Below are positions 20,667 through 32,088 of a stretch of 64,000 bases of DNA, one piece after another. The notes beneath the pieces are model-generated. The model made no database searches. It saw only the letters and a program-made list of their open reading frames with translations, and was not told the origin of the DNA. The position numbers and the translations under genes were made by a program. The DNA comes from Cherax quadricarinatus (Eukaryota; Arthropoda; Malacostraca; Decapoda; Parastacidae). Location of the stretch: contig NC_091312.1 of the NCBI RefSeq assembly GCF_038502225.1, forward strand, positions 33,045,455 to 33,109,454, given 5' to 3'. The stretch's first letter is position 1. Every line of letters begins with the position of its first letter.

Positions 20667-21590
20667 TTGCACTCTATTTCTGAAATTAATATCAAACTTT
20701 CAAACTGTGTCCTCCTCAAGGACTCTAGCTCTTTAATGGTGGGGCTATCTGAAACTCAAGCAACAAGTTTAACTGCGCTTCTACAGTCATACCCTGATAT
20801 TTTTTCGGATGTGCCGAAAAAATGTACGTTAAGTTATGGAAATAAATGGTATAAAATACCGACACAATGGAAATATAAACACATATGCAGTATGTGTGGG
20901 CGAAACGTTGTCAATAAAGGATCATTGTACTGCATATGTGTTTATATTTCCACGTTAGGTTATCATGATGTAGAGGTGGGAAACTCTAAACCTATAAAAC
21001 TCTCCCCCTACAGAGCTAATCCTGAAAAGCAGAGGCTACTTCAGCAGGAGGTAGAATTTCTGTTAGAGCATGGGTTAGTGCAGGAGTCATCTAGTCCATG
21101 GGCTTCACCGTGCATCCTTGTTAAAAAAGCTAATGGAGGTTTTCGTATGTGTACAGACTACCGTAAAGTGAGTGAGGTCACAATCACAGATGCTTACCCT
21201 CTTCCTCGTCTGGATGACGTAATCGACTTTGTGGGTAAGGCTACTTTTGTGTCCAAGTTAGATCTCCTTAAAGGTTACTATCAGGTACCTTTGACGGATA
21301 AGGCGAAGGAAATCTCTGCCTTCGTAATTCCAGGAGGTCATTATACAGTTATCCCCTCTGGAATGAAAAACTTCCCCTCTTCATTCCAGAAACTTATCAA
21401 TCAGGGTCTTAAAGGACTTGAAGGCACGGCAGCGTACCTGGATAATATTGTTGTGGTGTCTGATACTTGGGATCAACACCTATTTAGACTTAAGGCTCTT
21501 TTTGAGACCTTTCAGAGTTCCCATTTAACTGTTAATTTATCTAAATCTTCCTTTGGCCAGGCCACTGTCACTTTTCTAGGCCATGAAGTA
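20667..21590 (+). pseudogene. Element 2 reverse transcriptase, carrying an in-frame insertion and cut by a solo LTR
   Basis: The RT starts with 'TSLTALLQSYPDIFSDVPKK'. A 126-bp insertion (hairpin plus TSD) adds 42 codons without changing frame. The frame then continues with 'VQESSSPWASPCILVKK', 'FRMCTDYRKVSEVTI', the A-box 'FVSKLDLLKGYYQVPL' and a C-box reading Y-L-D-N ('AAYLDNIVVVSDTWDQH'). The frame is cut at 21590 by an 888-bp insertion and resumes at 22483. The second C-box aspartate is replaced by asparagine, as in element 1. Confidence 0.85.
20832..20951. mobile_element. 120-bp hairpin element in the element 2 RT
   Basis: Flanked by the 6-bp TSD ACGTTA (20826-20831 and 20952-20957). 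It contains perfect 24-bp inverted arms at 20869-20892 and 20928-20951 with a 35-bp loop. The arms lie at one end only, so this is not a classic TIR MITE. The insertion is a multiple of three with its TSD and leaves the frame open. Confidence 0.8.
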
Positions 21591-22478
21591 TGTTATATCT
21601 TCGAAATTGGTCATCCTGTGTTATTTAAATATTGTAAGAGCATATGTTCATCACTTAATATTATAGCGCGAAAGTCTCCGTTTATAGCTAAAATAGAGAC
21701 TTTCGGCGTTATATTGTTATCTGTTAATATATGAAAAATACCATGGTATTATCGTTATTTTACTATTATGGTTAGGTAGGATTTCTTGTGTATATAGAGT
21801 TTAAGTCTCGGAACCATCCGGTGAATTGTTCAGTTGTTTATGTCCGGCTGGCTGACGTGGCTCAGCTGATCCATCCTGACGACACGTCAACAGACTGGCA
21901 AGTAGTCAGTCTGCTCCCAGCTCTAGCCCTGACAACTGATCGTATATTGGCTCTTACGGTGTACAGTTTGAATGGTTTTGAGAATTGGACTCTAGAGCTG
22001 ACTCACTTTGTTCCTCATTGCTTTGAAAGACTCTTTTGATATTTATATTCTTGGTCAGTTCAGTAATCCATAGATACTTCACGGCCAGATTCAAAGGTCT
22101 TGTTAAATCTTGTACCTTTTATATTTTGAGTTTACAGTCTTGTTAAGAAAAAGACGTAAATATTAATGAGGACTTAGATACAGGAAGAATAATTAAACTT
22201 CCTTATTAATGTGACATTTCCATGATTTTGAACTAAATGTATATGGTAAATTTATTGTACAAAGTATTAAGTTACATTAACTACAAAAGAGAAGATAAAG
22301 TATTGTATTTAAATACTTTAATAAATTTGAATATTATTCTATGGAGTTTCCCAGTTGAAATTATTTCCCCTAGACTCTAAAACTTTAAATAACTCGGATC
22401 CAAAAATCTTGTTGCATAAGAAATAAATGATAACAGGCCACATTCTGAAGTTCTTTAAAAAAAATCTTATTCGCAACA
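21591..22478. mobile_element. Probable solo LTR (888 bp) in element 2
   Basis: Starts TGTTATATC, ends CGCAACA, and is flanked by a 4-bp TSD AGTA (21587-21590 and 22479-22482). The RT/RNase H coding resumes immediately after the second AGTA. TG...CA termini with a short TSD and no coding content indicate an LTR left by recombination. An internal inverted repeat (GCGAAAGTCTC at 21669 with its near complement at 21696) is present. A short MITE-type element is the alternative. Confidence 0.7.
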
Positions 22479-22482
22479 AGTA

Positions 22483-23118
22483 GGTAGTGGTAAAGTTGCT
22501 CCTAAACTTGCTAAAGTTCTTGCCAATATAGATTATCCAGTTCCACATGATAGTAAATCTCTTCAACGTTTCCTACGCATGATAGGATTTCAAAGAAGAT
22601 TCTGTAAGAATTTTTTAGATATTGTAGCTCCTCTTACCTCTCTTACCAGTCACAAAGTTCCCTTTAATTGGACCCCAGAATGTCAAGGTGCTTTTGACAA
22701 AGCAAAACGATTATTGTGTACTGCACCCATTCTTTTGGCTCCAGACTTTTCCAAACCTTTCTCATTACAGGTTGATACTTGTGAGTTGGGGCAGTACTGT
22801 TGCAAAACGGGGACGAGGAGCTGCAGCCTGTAGCCTCCTTTTCTGCCAAGCTCCAGCCGCATCAAAGGGCTTACTCTACCATTGAAAAAGAAGCCCTCGC
22901 TCTGGTACTGGCTTTGGAGCACTTTGATGTTTACGTGGGCCAGACTTCGCAGGTGGTCACTGTCTATAGTGACCACAACCCTCTAGTATATCTCCAAGCC
23001 ATGAAGAACCACAATAGGAAGCTCATGAGGTGGAGTCTACGACTGCAACCCTATTCTGTTAAAATCTTACATATTGCCGGCAAAGAAAATATGTTGGCAG
23101 ACTCTTTAGAGTCTTTAG
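22483..23118 (+). pseudogene. Element 2 RT thumb and RNase H
   Basis: Continues the RT after the solo LTR. Visible are 'SLQRFLRMIGFQRRFCKNFL', 'LQVDTCELG', then after a one-base shift near 22795 'ASFSAKLQPHQRAYSTIEKE', 'VVTVYSDHNPLVYLQAMKN' and 'GKENMLADSL'. The acidic residues of RNase H (D, E, D, D) are present. This is the last domain before the 3' LTR. Confidence 0.8.
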
Positions 23119-23455
23119 AGTCTAACAATATTATTATACATTATAATTATAATTATATATTAGGTTAGGATGTGTTAGGTTACTTGTGGTAACCCCTTCC
23201 AATCGTTTTTTTTTTTTTATCCCCTGGTGTGGAGTTTTTTTTAGTGAGGGGATGCGGGCTACCGTTCACCCGTGTTTTGGACCTGTCTGCTGTCTCGCTC
23301 TGAGTTTAGGGTTTGGCTTTTTGTCACGAGAAAAGTTGAGCTCTATCTAAGAGTTGGATGGTTGAGAGGAAAGGCGGTCCCATTATTTTGTGTCATGGCG
23401 GCACGGTTACCACTAGGAGGTGGAAGCCTAATCCTGAGCCCTCTCGGGATGGGGG
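23119..23455 (+). other. 3' non-coding region and polypurine tract of element 2
   Basis: AT-rich then mixed sequence with no gene. It ends with the purine run GGGATGGGGG directly before the 3' LTR, a good polypurine tract. Confidence 0.65.
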
Positions 23456-23888
23456 TGTGGCATGCAAAGAGTACGTAACCTTTATTCGGCGCATGTACAC
23501 ACCCTCATTTACAGGCTTTCTCCCCCAACCAGCGAACCAGGGGACTAAGGGTTGGCGATTGGGCCCCGTCGTTCAACCAGTACCCAGGTTCCAGCCAATG
23601 AGAAGATGGTTTTGGCAATCGCAGAGGTTATGTGGATACCACTCTCCTGTCTGCCCTTGTCATTCCCATTCTAGAGCTGGTTGAAGCACGGTCTGCTCTC
23701 TAGTGGCTTCTATTCTGCCTTGCTTACCGTGGAGTGCACTAATACCTATTGTTGTACATAGTGTATAGTGTACATACTCCTGTTCTAAATTGGTGAAGGA
23801 TAATTTAAGTCCAAAGTTTTTCTGCTGTGTTTATTTTGCTCCCTTTACACCCAGGATAACAGGCCTTTGGGACTCCTGGGTTGTAATA
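23456..23888 (+). repeat. 3' LTR of element 2 (433 bp)
   Basis: Matches 9775-10200. It starts TGTGGCATGC, ends TTGTAATA and is followed by the TSD CATGG (23889-23893). Confidence 0.85.
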
Positions 23889-24195
23889 CATGGTGCAGCC
23901 TAGTGTCTCTAAAATCCCACCTGGCTCTAAGGTACAACTAATATTGGTAAATATAATAAATTGTTGCTTAGTTGTGCCCCCTTCAAATTATGTGGATGAA
24001 ATATATCAGGAATGTACCTGTGAACCTCGTCCTCATAATTTCCCATTGTTGTTATTAATATTATTATTGATGTTGTTCCTGTTATTATTTTTAACTCAGT
24101 CTTCCATCAAGATATAACTGATGTATAATCACCGGACCTGGATTCCTGGAACTATCGCTGCACCTCTTTGGCACGAGAAACAAACTGTAAAGGGT

Positions 24196-24360
24196 AAATG
24201 CATTTAATGTCCAGTGTAATGGGGAACACATCACTTCAGTATCTTTAATGAAATATTTGGGAATTCCCCTTGACCCAAGTATGTCAGGAAAATTAATAGT
24301 GAACAATGTAGTAAAAGAAGCGTATGCCAGACTTAATCATCTAAACCCATAAGGGTTATA
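24196..24360 (+). pseudogene. LINE RT C-terminal remnant
   Basis: One frame reads 'VSLMKYLGIPLDPSMSGKLI' followed by 'NNVVKEAYARLNHLN', the pattern that follows the RT C-box in non-LTR elements. It is short and isolated, with no flanking RT motifs. Called by motif resemblance only. Confidence 0.45.
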
Positions 24361-25810
24361 CAATGCCTGGGAAATGGGAAGTGATCAGGTTTGACTCTTG
24401 GAAGAAGAGTCTTTGTTAACATCAAGGAAAATAAGAAGAGCTAGAAAGAAAGCTGGAGAGAAGACGATAAATAATAAAAGATCACGAGGCACTGGCTACA
24501 TACAAGTAGCGAGCACACTCTTCCTGTAGTGCCAGAGTCTCCCAGTGAGACTTGTGCCTCGTGGCATCTTCCTTGATCCTCACCAACCTCTATAATACTC
24601 TCATCATTCTAACTTTCATGGTAATGATTATTTTAATTTTCTTACTTGAAAACCTTTGTGCAGTCGTCGCTTCAGAGATAAAACAAAACAAGAGAAGTGT
24701 TTTTGAACCTCGTGAGGAGCTGACCCCGGGGCCAGCCTTGCCTAGTGTCTCTGATGGATCATCGTTCAGTCAACTCAGACTAACACTGCCTCCTCTTGTT
24801 GGTCTGGTTGCTCCTCATTCCTAGTGTCCTATAATCCAGCTGGCCTAGCTGTGTCGCGTAATTCAGGAGGCTTATCTGTTCCTTATATCTTGTGTTATAT
24901 AATCCAGTAGGCCAGGAATCTCGTCCCCTCACTCTACTTCAGTTAGACCTAGCTGCAACTCTTCACCATGGACTAAGATATTACTAGCGGCTCTCAACAG
25001 GTACGTTTGTACATTCTGTAAATTAGTCTAAGTCATAAAATTTTATGAAAACAAGCGACTTTTCTGAATCCGATCTTATCACATCGGTTCCAACCTTCAG
25101 TTAGCTCTATTGGCAAAATAATTTCAACAGGATAATCGCCAAGCAACGCTACTCCAGACCTGGTCCTTAACATCTAGATGGTATCTTCGGTTAGGTAAGA
25201 CTCGTCAGGAAACAGGACAATTTTACCAGCTGTGGGTCTTAGTCATATGATGACCCGCCACTAGACTAAAGCCTTTCATTGGCTTACCCATCCTTCCATT
25301 AATGAAAAATTAAGATTGTTATTTTTCCAGACAGTGGTGAGAGAAACTGTTTAACCTGACCATTACATTTCTTAACTATTATAATAAACATTAGTAATTT
25401 AAATTGACGCCTCATTCACTTCAAAGCATAAAACATCATAGCATCAGAAAACTCATGAATAGTATAGTATTTTCTTAGAGCTGGGAAAATCACTAAAATA
25501 TATACCAAGGCTCTCAAACCTGCACTATGAATCTAAGATATAAACAACGGCTTCCAGCTCTACGCCAAGGCTCCAGCATAAACATTAATACTCGAAGCCT
25601 CGTACCATAGCTCGAAAACTCACAGTAAGGCTCTCAGACATACACGAAAGGAAAATAAAAATTCGAGGGGGAAATAAGGTGTGGTATGGAGTGTACTGTA
25701 CCCCAGGTGGCTGTGCGAGAAAACAAGAGCAAAAATAAAACAAGGGATGGCGCGTTCAGCTGCTTAAGTCAGATATTAGCTTTCATGAGTTTAATATGTA
25801 GGTCGAACAT
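24361..25810. other. No clear gene; candidate 5' non-coding exon end at 25000
   Basis: I found no convincing coding frame here. Near 24941-25000 a pyrimidine-rich, TCAGTT-containing stretch ends CTCAACAG followed by GTACGT, a strong splice-donor match. It could be the untranslated first exon of the gene whose coding exons start at 44946; that is a guess. A short inverted repeat (CACGAGGCAC at 24483 with GTGCCTCGTG near 24554) is also present. Confidence 0.3.
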
Positions 25811-25819
25811 GTTGTGTAG

Positions 25820-28800
25820 CCTGCTGTGAGGCTTGGTCCGTAGGATGAGTGTGTTGGTCCGTAGGATGAGTGTGTTGGTCTGTAGGATGAGTGTGTTGGT
25901 CAGTAGGATAAGTGTGTTGGTCTGTAGGATGAGTGTGTTGGTCTGTAGGATGAGTGTGTTGGTCTGTAGGATGAGTGTGTTGGTCTGTAGAATGAGTGTG
26001 TTGGTCTGTAGGACGAGTGTCTTGGTCTGTAAGATGTGTTCGTCTGTAGGATGAGTATGTTACTCTGTAGGATGAGTGTGTTGGTCTGTAGGATGAGTGT
26101 GTTGGTCTGTAGGATGAGTGTGTTGGTCAGTAGGATAAGTGTGTTGGTCTGTAGGATGAGTGTGTTGGTCTGTAGGATGAGTGTGTTGGTCTGAAGGATG
26201 AGTGTGTTGGTCTGTAGGATGAGTGTGTTGGTCTGTAGGATGAGTGTGTAGGTCAGTAGGATGAGTGTGTTGGTCAGTAGGATGAGTGTGTTGGTCTGTA
26301 GGATGAGTGTCTTGGTCTGTAAGATGTGTTCGTCTGTAGGATGAGTATGTTACTCTGTAGGATGAGTGTGTTGGTCTGCAGGATGAGTGTGTTGGTCTGT
26401 AGGATGAGAGTGTTGGTCTGTAGGATGAGTGTGTTTGTCTGCAGGACGAGTGTGTTCGTCTGTAGGATGAGTGTGTTGGTCTGTAGGATGAGTGTGGTGG
26501 TCTGTAGGATGAGTGTGTTGGTCTGCAGGATGAGTGTATTGGTCTGTAGGATGAGTGTGTTGGTCTGTAGGATGAGTGCGTTGTCTGTAGGATGAGTGTG
26601 TTCGTCTGTAAGATTAGTGTGTTCGCCTGCAGGATGAGTATGTTGGTTTGTAGGATGAGTGTGTTGGTCTGTAGGATGAGTGTGTTAGTCTGTAGGATGA
26701 GTGTGTTGGTCTGTAGGATAAGTGTGTAGGTCTGTAAGATGTGTTGGTCTGTAGGAGGAGTGTGTTAGTCTGTAGGATGAGTGTGTTGGTCTGAAGGATA
26801 AGTGTGTTTGTCTGTAGGATGAGTGTCTTGGTCTGTAAGATGTGTTGGTCTGTAGGATGAGTATGTTAGTCTGTAGGACGAGTGTGTTGGTCTACAGGGT
26901 GAGTGTGTTGCTCTGTAAGATGTATTGGTCTGTAGGATGAGTATGTTACTTTGTAGGATGAGTGTGTTGGACTGTATGATTAGTGTGTTGGTCTGTAGGA
27001 TGAGTGTGTTGGACTGTAGGATGAGTGTATTGGTCTGTAGGATGAGTGTGTTGGTCTGTAGGATGAGTGTGTAGGTCTGTAATATGTGTTGGTCTGTAGG
27101 ATGAGTATGTTGGTCTGTAGGATGAGTGTGTTGGTCTGTAGGATGAGTGTGTTGGTCTGTAGGATGAGTGTATTCGTCTGCAGGATGAGTGTGTTGGTCT
27201 GCAGGATGAGTGTGTTGGTCTGTAGGATGAGTGTGTTGGTCTGTAGGATGAGTGTGTTGGTCTGTAGCATGAGTGTGTTAGTATGCAGGATGAGTGTGTT
27301 GGTATGCAGGATGAGTGTGTTGGTCTGTAGGATGACTGTGTTGGTCTGTATAATGAGTGTGTTGGACTGTAGGATGAGTGTGTTGGTCTGTAAGATGAGT
27401 ATGTTGGTCTGCAGGATGAGTGTATTGGTCTGTAGGATGAGTGTGTTGGTATGCAGGATGAGTGTGTATCTCTGTAAGATGTGTTGGTCTGTAGGATGAG
27501 TATGTTAGTATGTACGATGAGTGTGTTGGTCTGTAGGATGAGTGTGTTGGTCTTTAGGATGAGTGTGTTGGTCTGTAGTATATGTGTGTTGGTCTGTAGG
27601 ATGAGTGTGTTGGTCTGTAGGATGAGTGTGTTGGTCTGTAGGATGAGTGTGTTGGTCTGTAGGATGTGTGTGTTGGTATGCAGGATGAGTGTGTTGGTCT
27701 TTAGGATGAGTGTGTTGGTCTGTAGGAGGAGTGTGTTAGTCTGTAGGATGAGTGTGTTGGTCTGTAGGATGAGTGTGTTGGTCTGTAGGATGAGTGTGTT
27801 GGTTTGTAGGATGAGTATGTTAGTATGTAGGATGAGTGTGTAGGTCTGTAAGATGTGTTGGTCTGTAGGATGAGTATGTTAGTATGTAGGATGAGTGTGT
27901 TGGTCTGTAGGATGAGTGTGTTGATCTGCAGGATGAGTGTATTTGTCTGTAGGATGAGTGTGTTGGTCTGTAGGATGAGTGTGTTGTCTGTAGGATGAGT
28001 GTGTTGGTCTGAAAGATGAGTGTGTTCGTCTGCAGGATGAGTATGTTGGTCTGTAGGATGAGTGTGTTGGTCTGTAGGATGAGTGTGTTAGTCTGTAGGA
28101 TGAGTGTGTTGGTCTGTAGGATGAGTGTGTAGGTCTGTAAGATGTGTTGGTCTGTAGGATGAGTGTGTTAGTCTGTAGGATGAGTGTGTTGGTCTGAAGG
28201 ATGAGTGTGTTGGTCTGTAGGATGAGTGTCTTGGTCTGTAAGATGTGATGGTCTGTAGGATGAGTATGTTAGTCTGTAGGACGAGTGTGTTGGTCTGCAG
28301 GATGAGTGTGTTGGTTTGTAGGATGAGTGTGTTGGTCTGTAAGATGTGTTGGTCTGTAGGATAAGTATGTTACTTTGTAGGATGAGTGTGTTGGACTGTA
28401 TGATTAGTGTGTTGGTCTGTAGGATGAGTGTGTTGGACTGTAGGATGAGTGTGTTGGTCTGTAGGATGAGTGTGTTGGTCTGTAGGATGAGTGTGTTAGT
28501 CTGTAGGATGAGTGTGTTGGTCTGTAGGATGAGTGTGTTGGTCTGTAGGATGAGTGTGTTGGTCTGTAGGATGAGTGTGTAGGTCTGTAATATGTGTTGG
28601 TCTGCCGGATGAGTATGTTATTCTGTAGGATGAGTGTGCTGGTCTGTAGGATGAGTGTCTTGGTCTGTAAGATGTGTTGGTCTGTAGGATGAGTATTTTA
28701 GTCTGTAGGATGAGTGTGTTGGTCTGTAGGATGAGTGTGTTGGTCTGTAGGATGAGTGTGTTGGTCTGTAGGATGAGTGTGTTGGTTTGTAGGATGAGTG

Positions 28801-31317
28801 TGTTGGTCTGTAGCATGAGTGTGTTGGTATGCAGGATTGGTGTGTTGGTCTTTAGGATGAGTGCGTTGGTCTGTAGGATGAGTGTGTTTGTCTGTAGGAT
28901 GGGTGTGTTGGACTGTAGGATGAGTGTGTTGGTCTGTAAGATGAGTGTGTTGGTCTGCAGGATGAGTGTATTGGTCTGTAGGATGAGTGTGTTGGTCTGT
29001 AGGAGGAGTGTGTTAGTCTGTAGGATGAGTGTGTTGGTCTGTAGGATGAGTGTGTTGGTCTGCAGGATGAGTGTGTAGGTCTGTAAGATGTGTTGGTCTG
29101 TAGGATGAGTATGTTAGTATGTAGGATGAGTGTGTTGGTCTGTAGGATGAGTGTGTTGGTTTGTAGGATAAGTGTGTTGGTCTGTAAGATGTGTTGGTCT
29201 GTAGGATGAGTATGTTACTTTGTAGGATGAGTGTGTTGGACTGTAGGATTAGTGTGTTGGTCTGTTGGATGAGTGTGTTGGTCTGTAGGATGAGTGTGTT
29301 GGTCTGTAGGATGAGTGTGTTGGTCTGTAGGATGAGTGTGTTGGTATGCAGGATGAGTGTGTATCTCTGTAAGATGTGTTGGTCTGTAGGATGAGTATGT
29401 TAGTATGTACGATGAGTGTGTTGGTCTGTAGGATGAGTGTGTTGGTCTTTAGGATGAGTGTGTTGGTCTGTAGTATATGTGTGTTGGTCTGTAGGATGAG
29501 TGTGTTGGTCTGTAGGATGAGTGTGTTGGTCTGTAGGATGAGTGTGTTGGTCTGTAGGATGTGTGTGTTGGTATGCAGGATGAGTGTGTTGGTCTTTAGG
29601 ATGAGTGTGTTGGTCTGTAGGAGGAGTGTGTTAGTCTGTAGGATGAGTGTGTTGGTCTGTAGGATGAGTGTGTTGGTCTGTAGGATGAGTGTATTGGTTT
29701 GTAGGATGTGTGTGTTGGTATGCAGGATGAGTGTGTAGGTCTGTAAGATGTGTTGGTCTGTAGGATGAGTATGTTAGTATGTAGGATGAGTGTGTTGGTC
29801 TGTAGGATGAGTGTGTTGATCTGCAGGATGAGTGTATTTGTCTGTAGGATGAGTGTGTTGGTCTGTAGGATGAGTGTGTTGTCTGTAGGATGAGTGTGTT
29901 GGTCTGAAAGATGAGTGTGTTCGTCTGCAGGATGAGTATGTTGGTCTGTAGGATGAGTGTGTTGGTCTGTAGGATGAGTGTGTAAGTCTGTAGGATGAGT
30001 GTGTTGGTCTGTAGGATGAGTGTGTAGGTCTGTAAGATGTGTTGGTCTGTAGGATGAGTGTGTTAGTCTGTAGGATGAGTGTGTTGGTCTGAAGGATGAG
30101 TGTGTTGGTCTGTAGGATGAGTGTCTTGGTCTGTAAGATGTGATGGTCTGTAGGATGAGTATGTTAGTCTGTAGGAAGAGTGTGTTGGTCTGCAGGATGA
30201 GTGTGTTGGTTTGTAGGATGAGTGTGTTGGTCTGTAAGATGTGTTGGTCTGTAGGATAAGTATGTTACTTTGTAGGATGAGTGTGTTGGACTGTATGATT
30301 AGTGTGTTGGTCTGTAGGATGAGTGTGTTGGACTGTAGGATGAGTGTGTTGGTCTGTAGGATGAGTGTGTTGGTCTGTAGGATGAGTGTGTTAGTCTGTA
30401 GGATGAGTGTGTTGGTCTGTAGGATGAGTGTGTTGGTCTGTAGGATGAGTGTGTTGGTCTGGAGGATGAGTGTGTAGGTCTGTAATATGTGTTGGTCTGC
30501 AGGATGAGTATGTTAGTCTGTAGGATGAGTGTGCTGGTCTGTAGGATGAGTGTCTTGGTCTGTAAGATGTGTTGGTCTGTAGGATGAGTATTTTAGTCTG
30601 TAGGATGAGTGTTTTGGTCTGTAGGATGAGTGTGTTGGTCTGTAGGATGAGTGTGTTGGTCTGTAGGATGAGTGTGTTGGTTTGTAGGATGAGTGTGTTG
30701 GTCTGTAGGATGAGTGTGTTGGTATGCAGGATGAGTGTGTTGGTCTTTAGGATGAATGCGTTGGTCTGTAGGATGAGTGTGTTGGTCTGTAAGATGAGTG
30801 TGTTGGTCTGCAGGATGAGTGTATTGGTCTGTAGGATGAGTGTGTTGGTCTGTAGGAGGAGTGTGTTAGTCTGTAGGATGAGTGTGTTGGTCTGTAGGAT
30901 GAATGTGTTGGTCTGCAGGATGAGTGTGTAGGTCTGTAAGATGTGTTGGTCTGTAGGATGAGTATGTTAGTATGTAGGATGTGTGTGTTGGTCTGTAGGA
31001 TGAGTGTGTTGGTTTGTAGGATAAGTGTGTTGGTCTGTAAGATGTGTTGGTCTGTAGGATGAGTATGTTACTTTGTAGGATGAGTGTGTTGGACTGTAGG
31101 ATTAGTGTGTTGGTCTGTAGGATGAGTGTGTTGGTCTGTAGGATGAGTGTGTTGGTCTGTAGGATGAGTGTGTTGGTCTTTAGAATGAGTGTGTTGGTCT
31201 GTAGGATGAGTGTGTTGGTCTGTAAGTTGAGCGTGTTGTCTGTAGGATGAGTGTGTTGGCCTGAGTGTGTTGGTTTGTAGGATGAGCATGTTGGTCTTTA
31301 GGATGAGTGCTTTGTAT
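25820..31317. repeat. 21-bp satellite array (about 5.5 kb) with higher-order structure
   Basis: Hundreds of copies of a 21-bp unit whose plus strand reads as V-L-V-C-R-M-S when translated. Variants include short units containing TCTGTAAGATGT. Blocks recur 1895 bp apart (27481 with 29376, 28346 with 30241, 28674 with 30569) and 1853 bp apart (29191 with 31044), showing duplication of a ~1.9-kb multimer. The long open frames on both strands follow from a repeat length divisible by three and are not evidence of a protein. Confidence 0.95.
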
Positions 31318-31610
31318 TGTTTGGGATACTTTGGAGATATGACGGTTGGAGTAATACACAATTGGCCATTTGGTAACACTTATATTGGCAGAGTCGTGAG
31401 GGGAGGGAGACCAGCCTACCTGTCGTGCCTACGTCTGCGGTCTTAGTGGGAGCGGTGCCTCTGGTATGCCACTCACATAGGCATGGCTTGATGACGCCAC
31501 AAGATAACCAGAGAGCCTAACTCAACAGGGATCTTATATGTAATATAGCTAGTACTCACTACATATACTACACAAGTACATTACATAGGAATTCCCTAAC
31601 ACTACTGACA
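31318..31610 (-). repeat. 3' LTR of element 3 (293 bp)
   Basis: Matches 33347-33425 followed by 34491-34699, with scattered substitutions. The 31611-31830 stretch next to it has no recognisable polypurine tract. Confidence 0.8.
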
Positions 31611-32088
31611 TAACGGTCATGTTACGTATATCGTCTTGACATACAATGCAACTCTGCAGACTGAACAGGCAGGTGGCTCTTGGCTAGTTCTATACAATAG
31701 TAAACACATATATAACTTAGAACTAATCACAGAAATGGTAATAGGATGTAATCGATTGAATAGATAACATAGGAATGGATGTTACTGTAATGGATGGTAG
31801 TGTAATGCATTACAAATTATGGTAACAAATCACAGTACAATAAAAGAGATGGAAATGATCAACCAATCTGTATTCATGTGATCTACGGATTCTGAGGAAG
31901 AATATATGTGTACAAAGAAGAAAATGTTTAACAGAAAAGGCAGACTTGGTGCACTCAAATCTACACTGTTAAAACTCAGAATTTGGATGGAACGTGAACA
32001 CACACACAAAAAATCTTGAATCTTAATAAGATGATATTTTAGCAGACAATAGAAATACATTTTAAACTGTATTATTCATCTATACAGG
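31611..32088 (-). other. 3' non-coding part of element 3
   Basis: Between the pol stop and the 3' LTR. AT-rich with no domain recognised; a 76-aa open frame at 31830-32060 looks like chance. Confidence 0.5.

Larger units (their letters stand above)
9775..23888 (+). mobile_element. Outer LTR retrotransposon (element 2), Ty3/gypsy-type domains with integrase before RT
   Basis: LTRs at 9775-10200 and 23456-23888 match closely and are flanked by the 5-bp TSD CATGG (9770-9774, 23889-23893). Inside, on the plus strand, come gag, a zinc knuckle, protease, integrase, RT and RNase H in that order. Three insertions account for the large span: a 7013-bp element (10578-17590), a 120-bp hairpin (20832-20951) and an 888-bp probable solo LTR (21591-22478). 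Without these the element is about 6.08 kb. The coding region has several stops and frame changes, so it is dead as read. The domain order matches the Gmr1-like group of Ty3/gypsy elements. Confidence 0.85.

Noticed and set aside
24552..24824. A 90-aa plus-strand frame with a hydrophobic stretch
   Set aside because: The hydrophobic stretch is followed by unremarkable sequence; no family resemblance or splice support. Not enough to call a gene.
25833..31379. Many open frames of up to 137 aa of repeating V-L-V-C-R-M-S and the reverse-strand L-Q-T-N-T-L-I
   Set aside because: The repeat unit is 21 bp, a multiple of three, so frames stay open by arithmetic. There is no start context, domain or splice signal, and frames break at every short unit.
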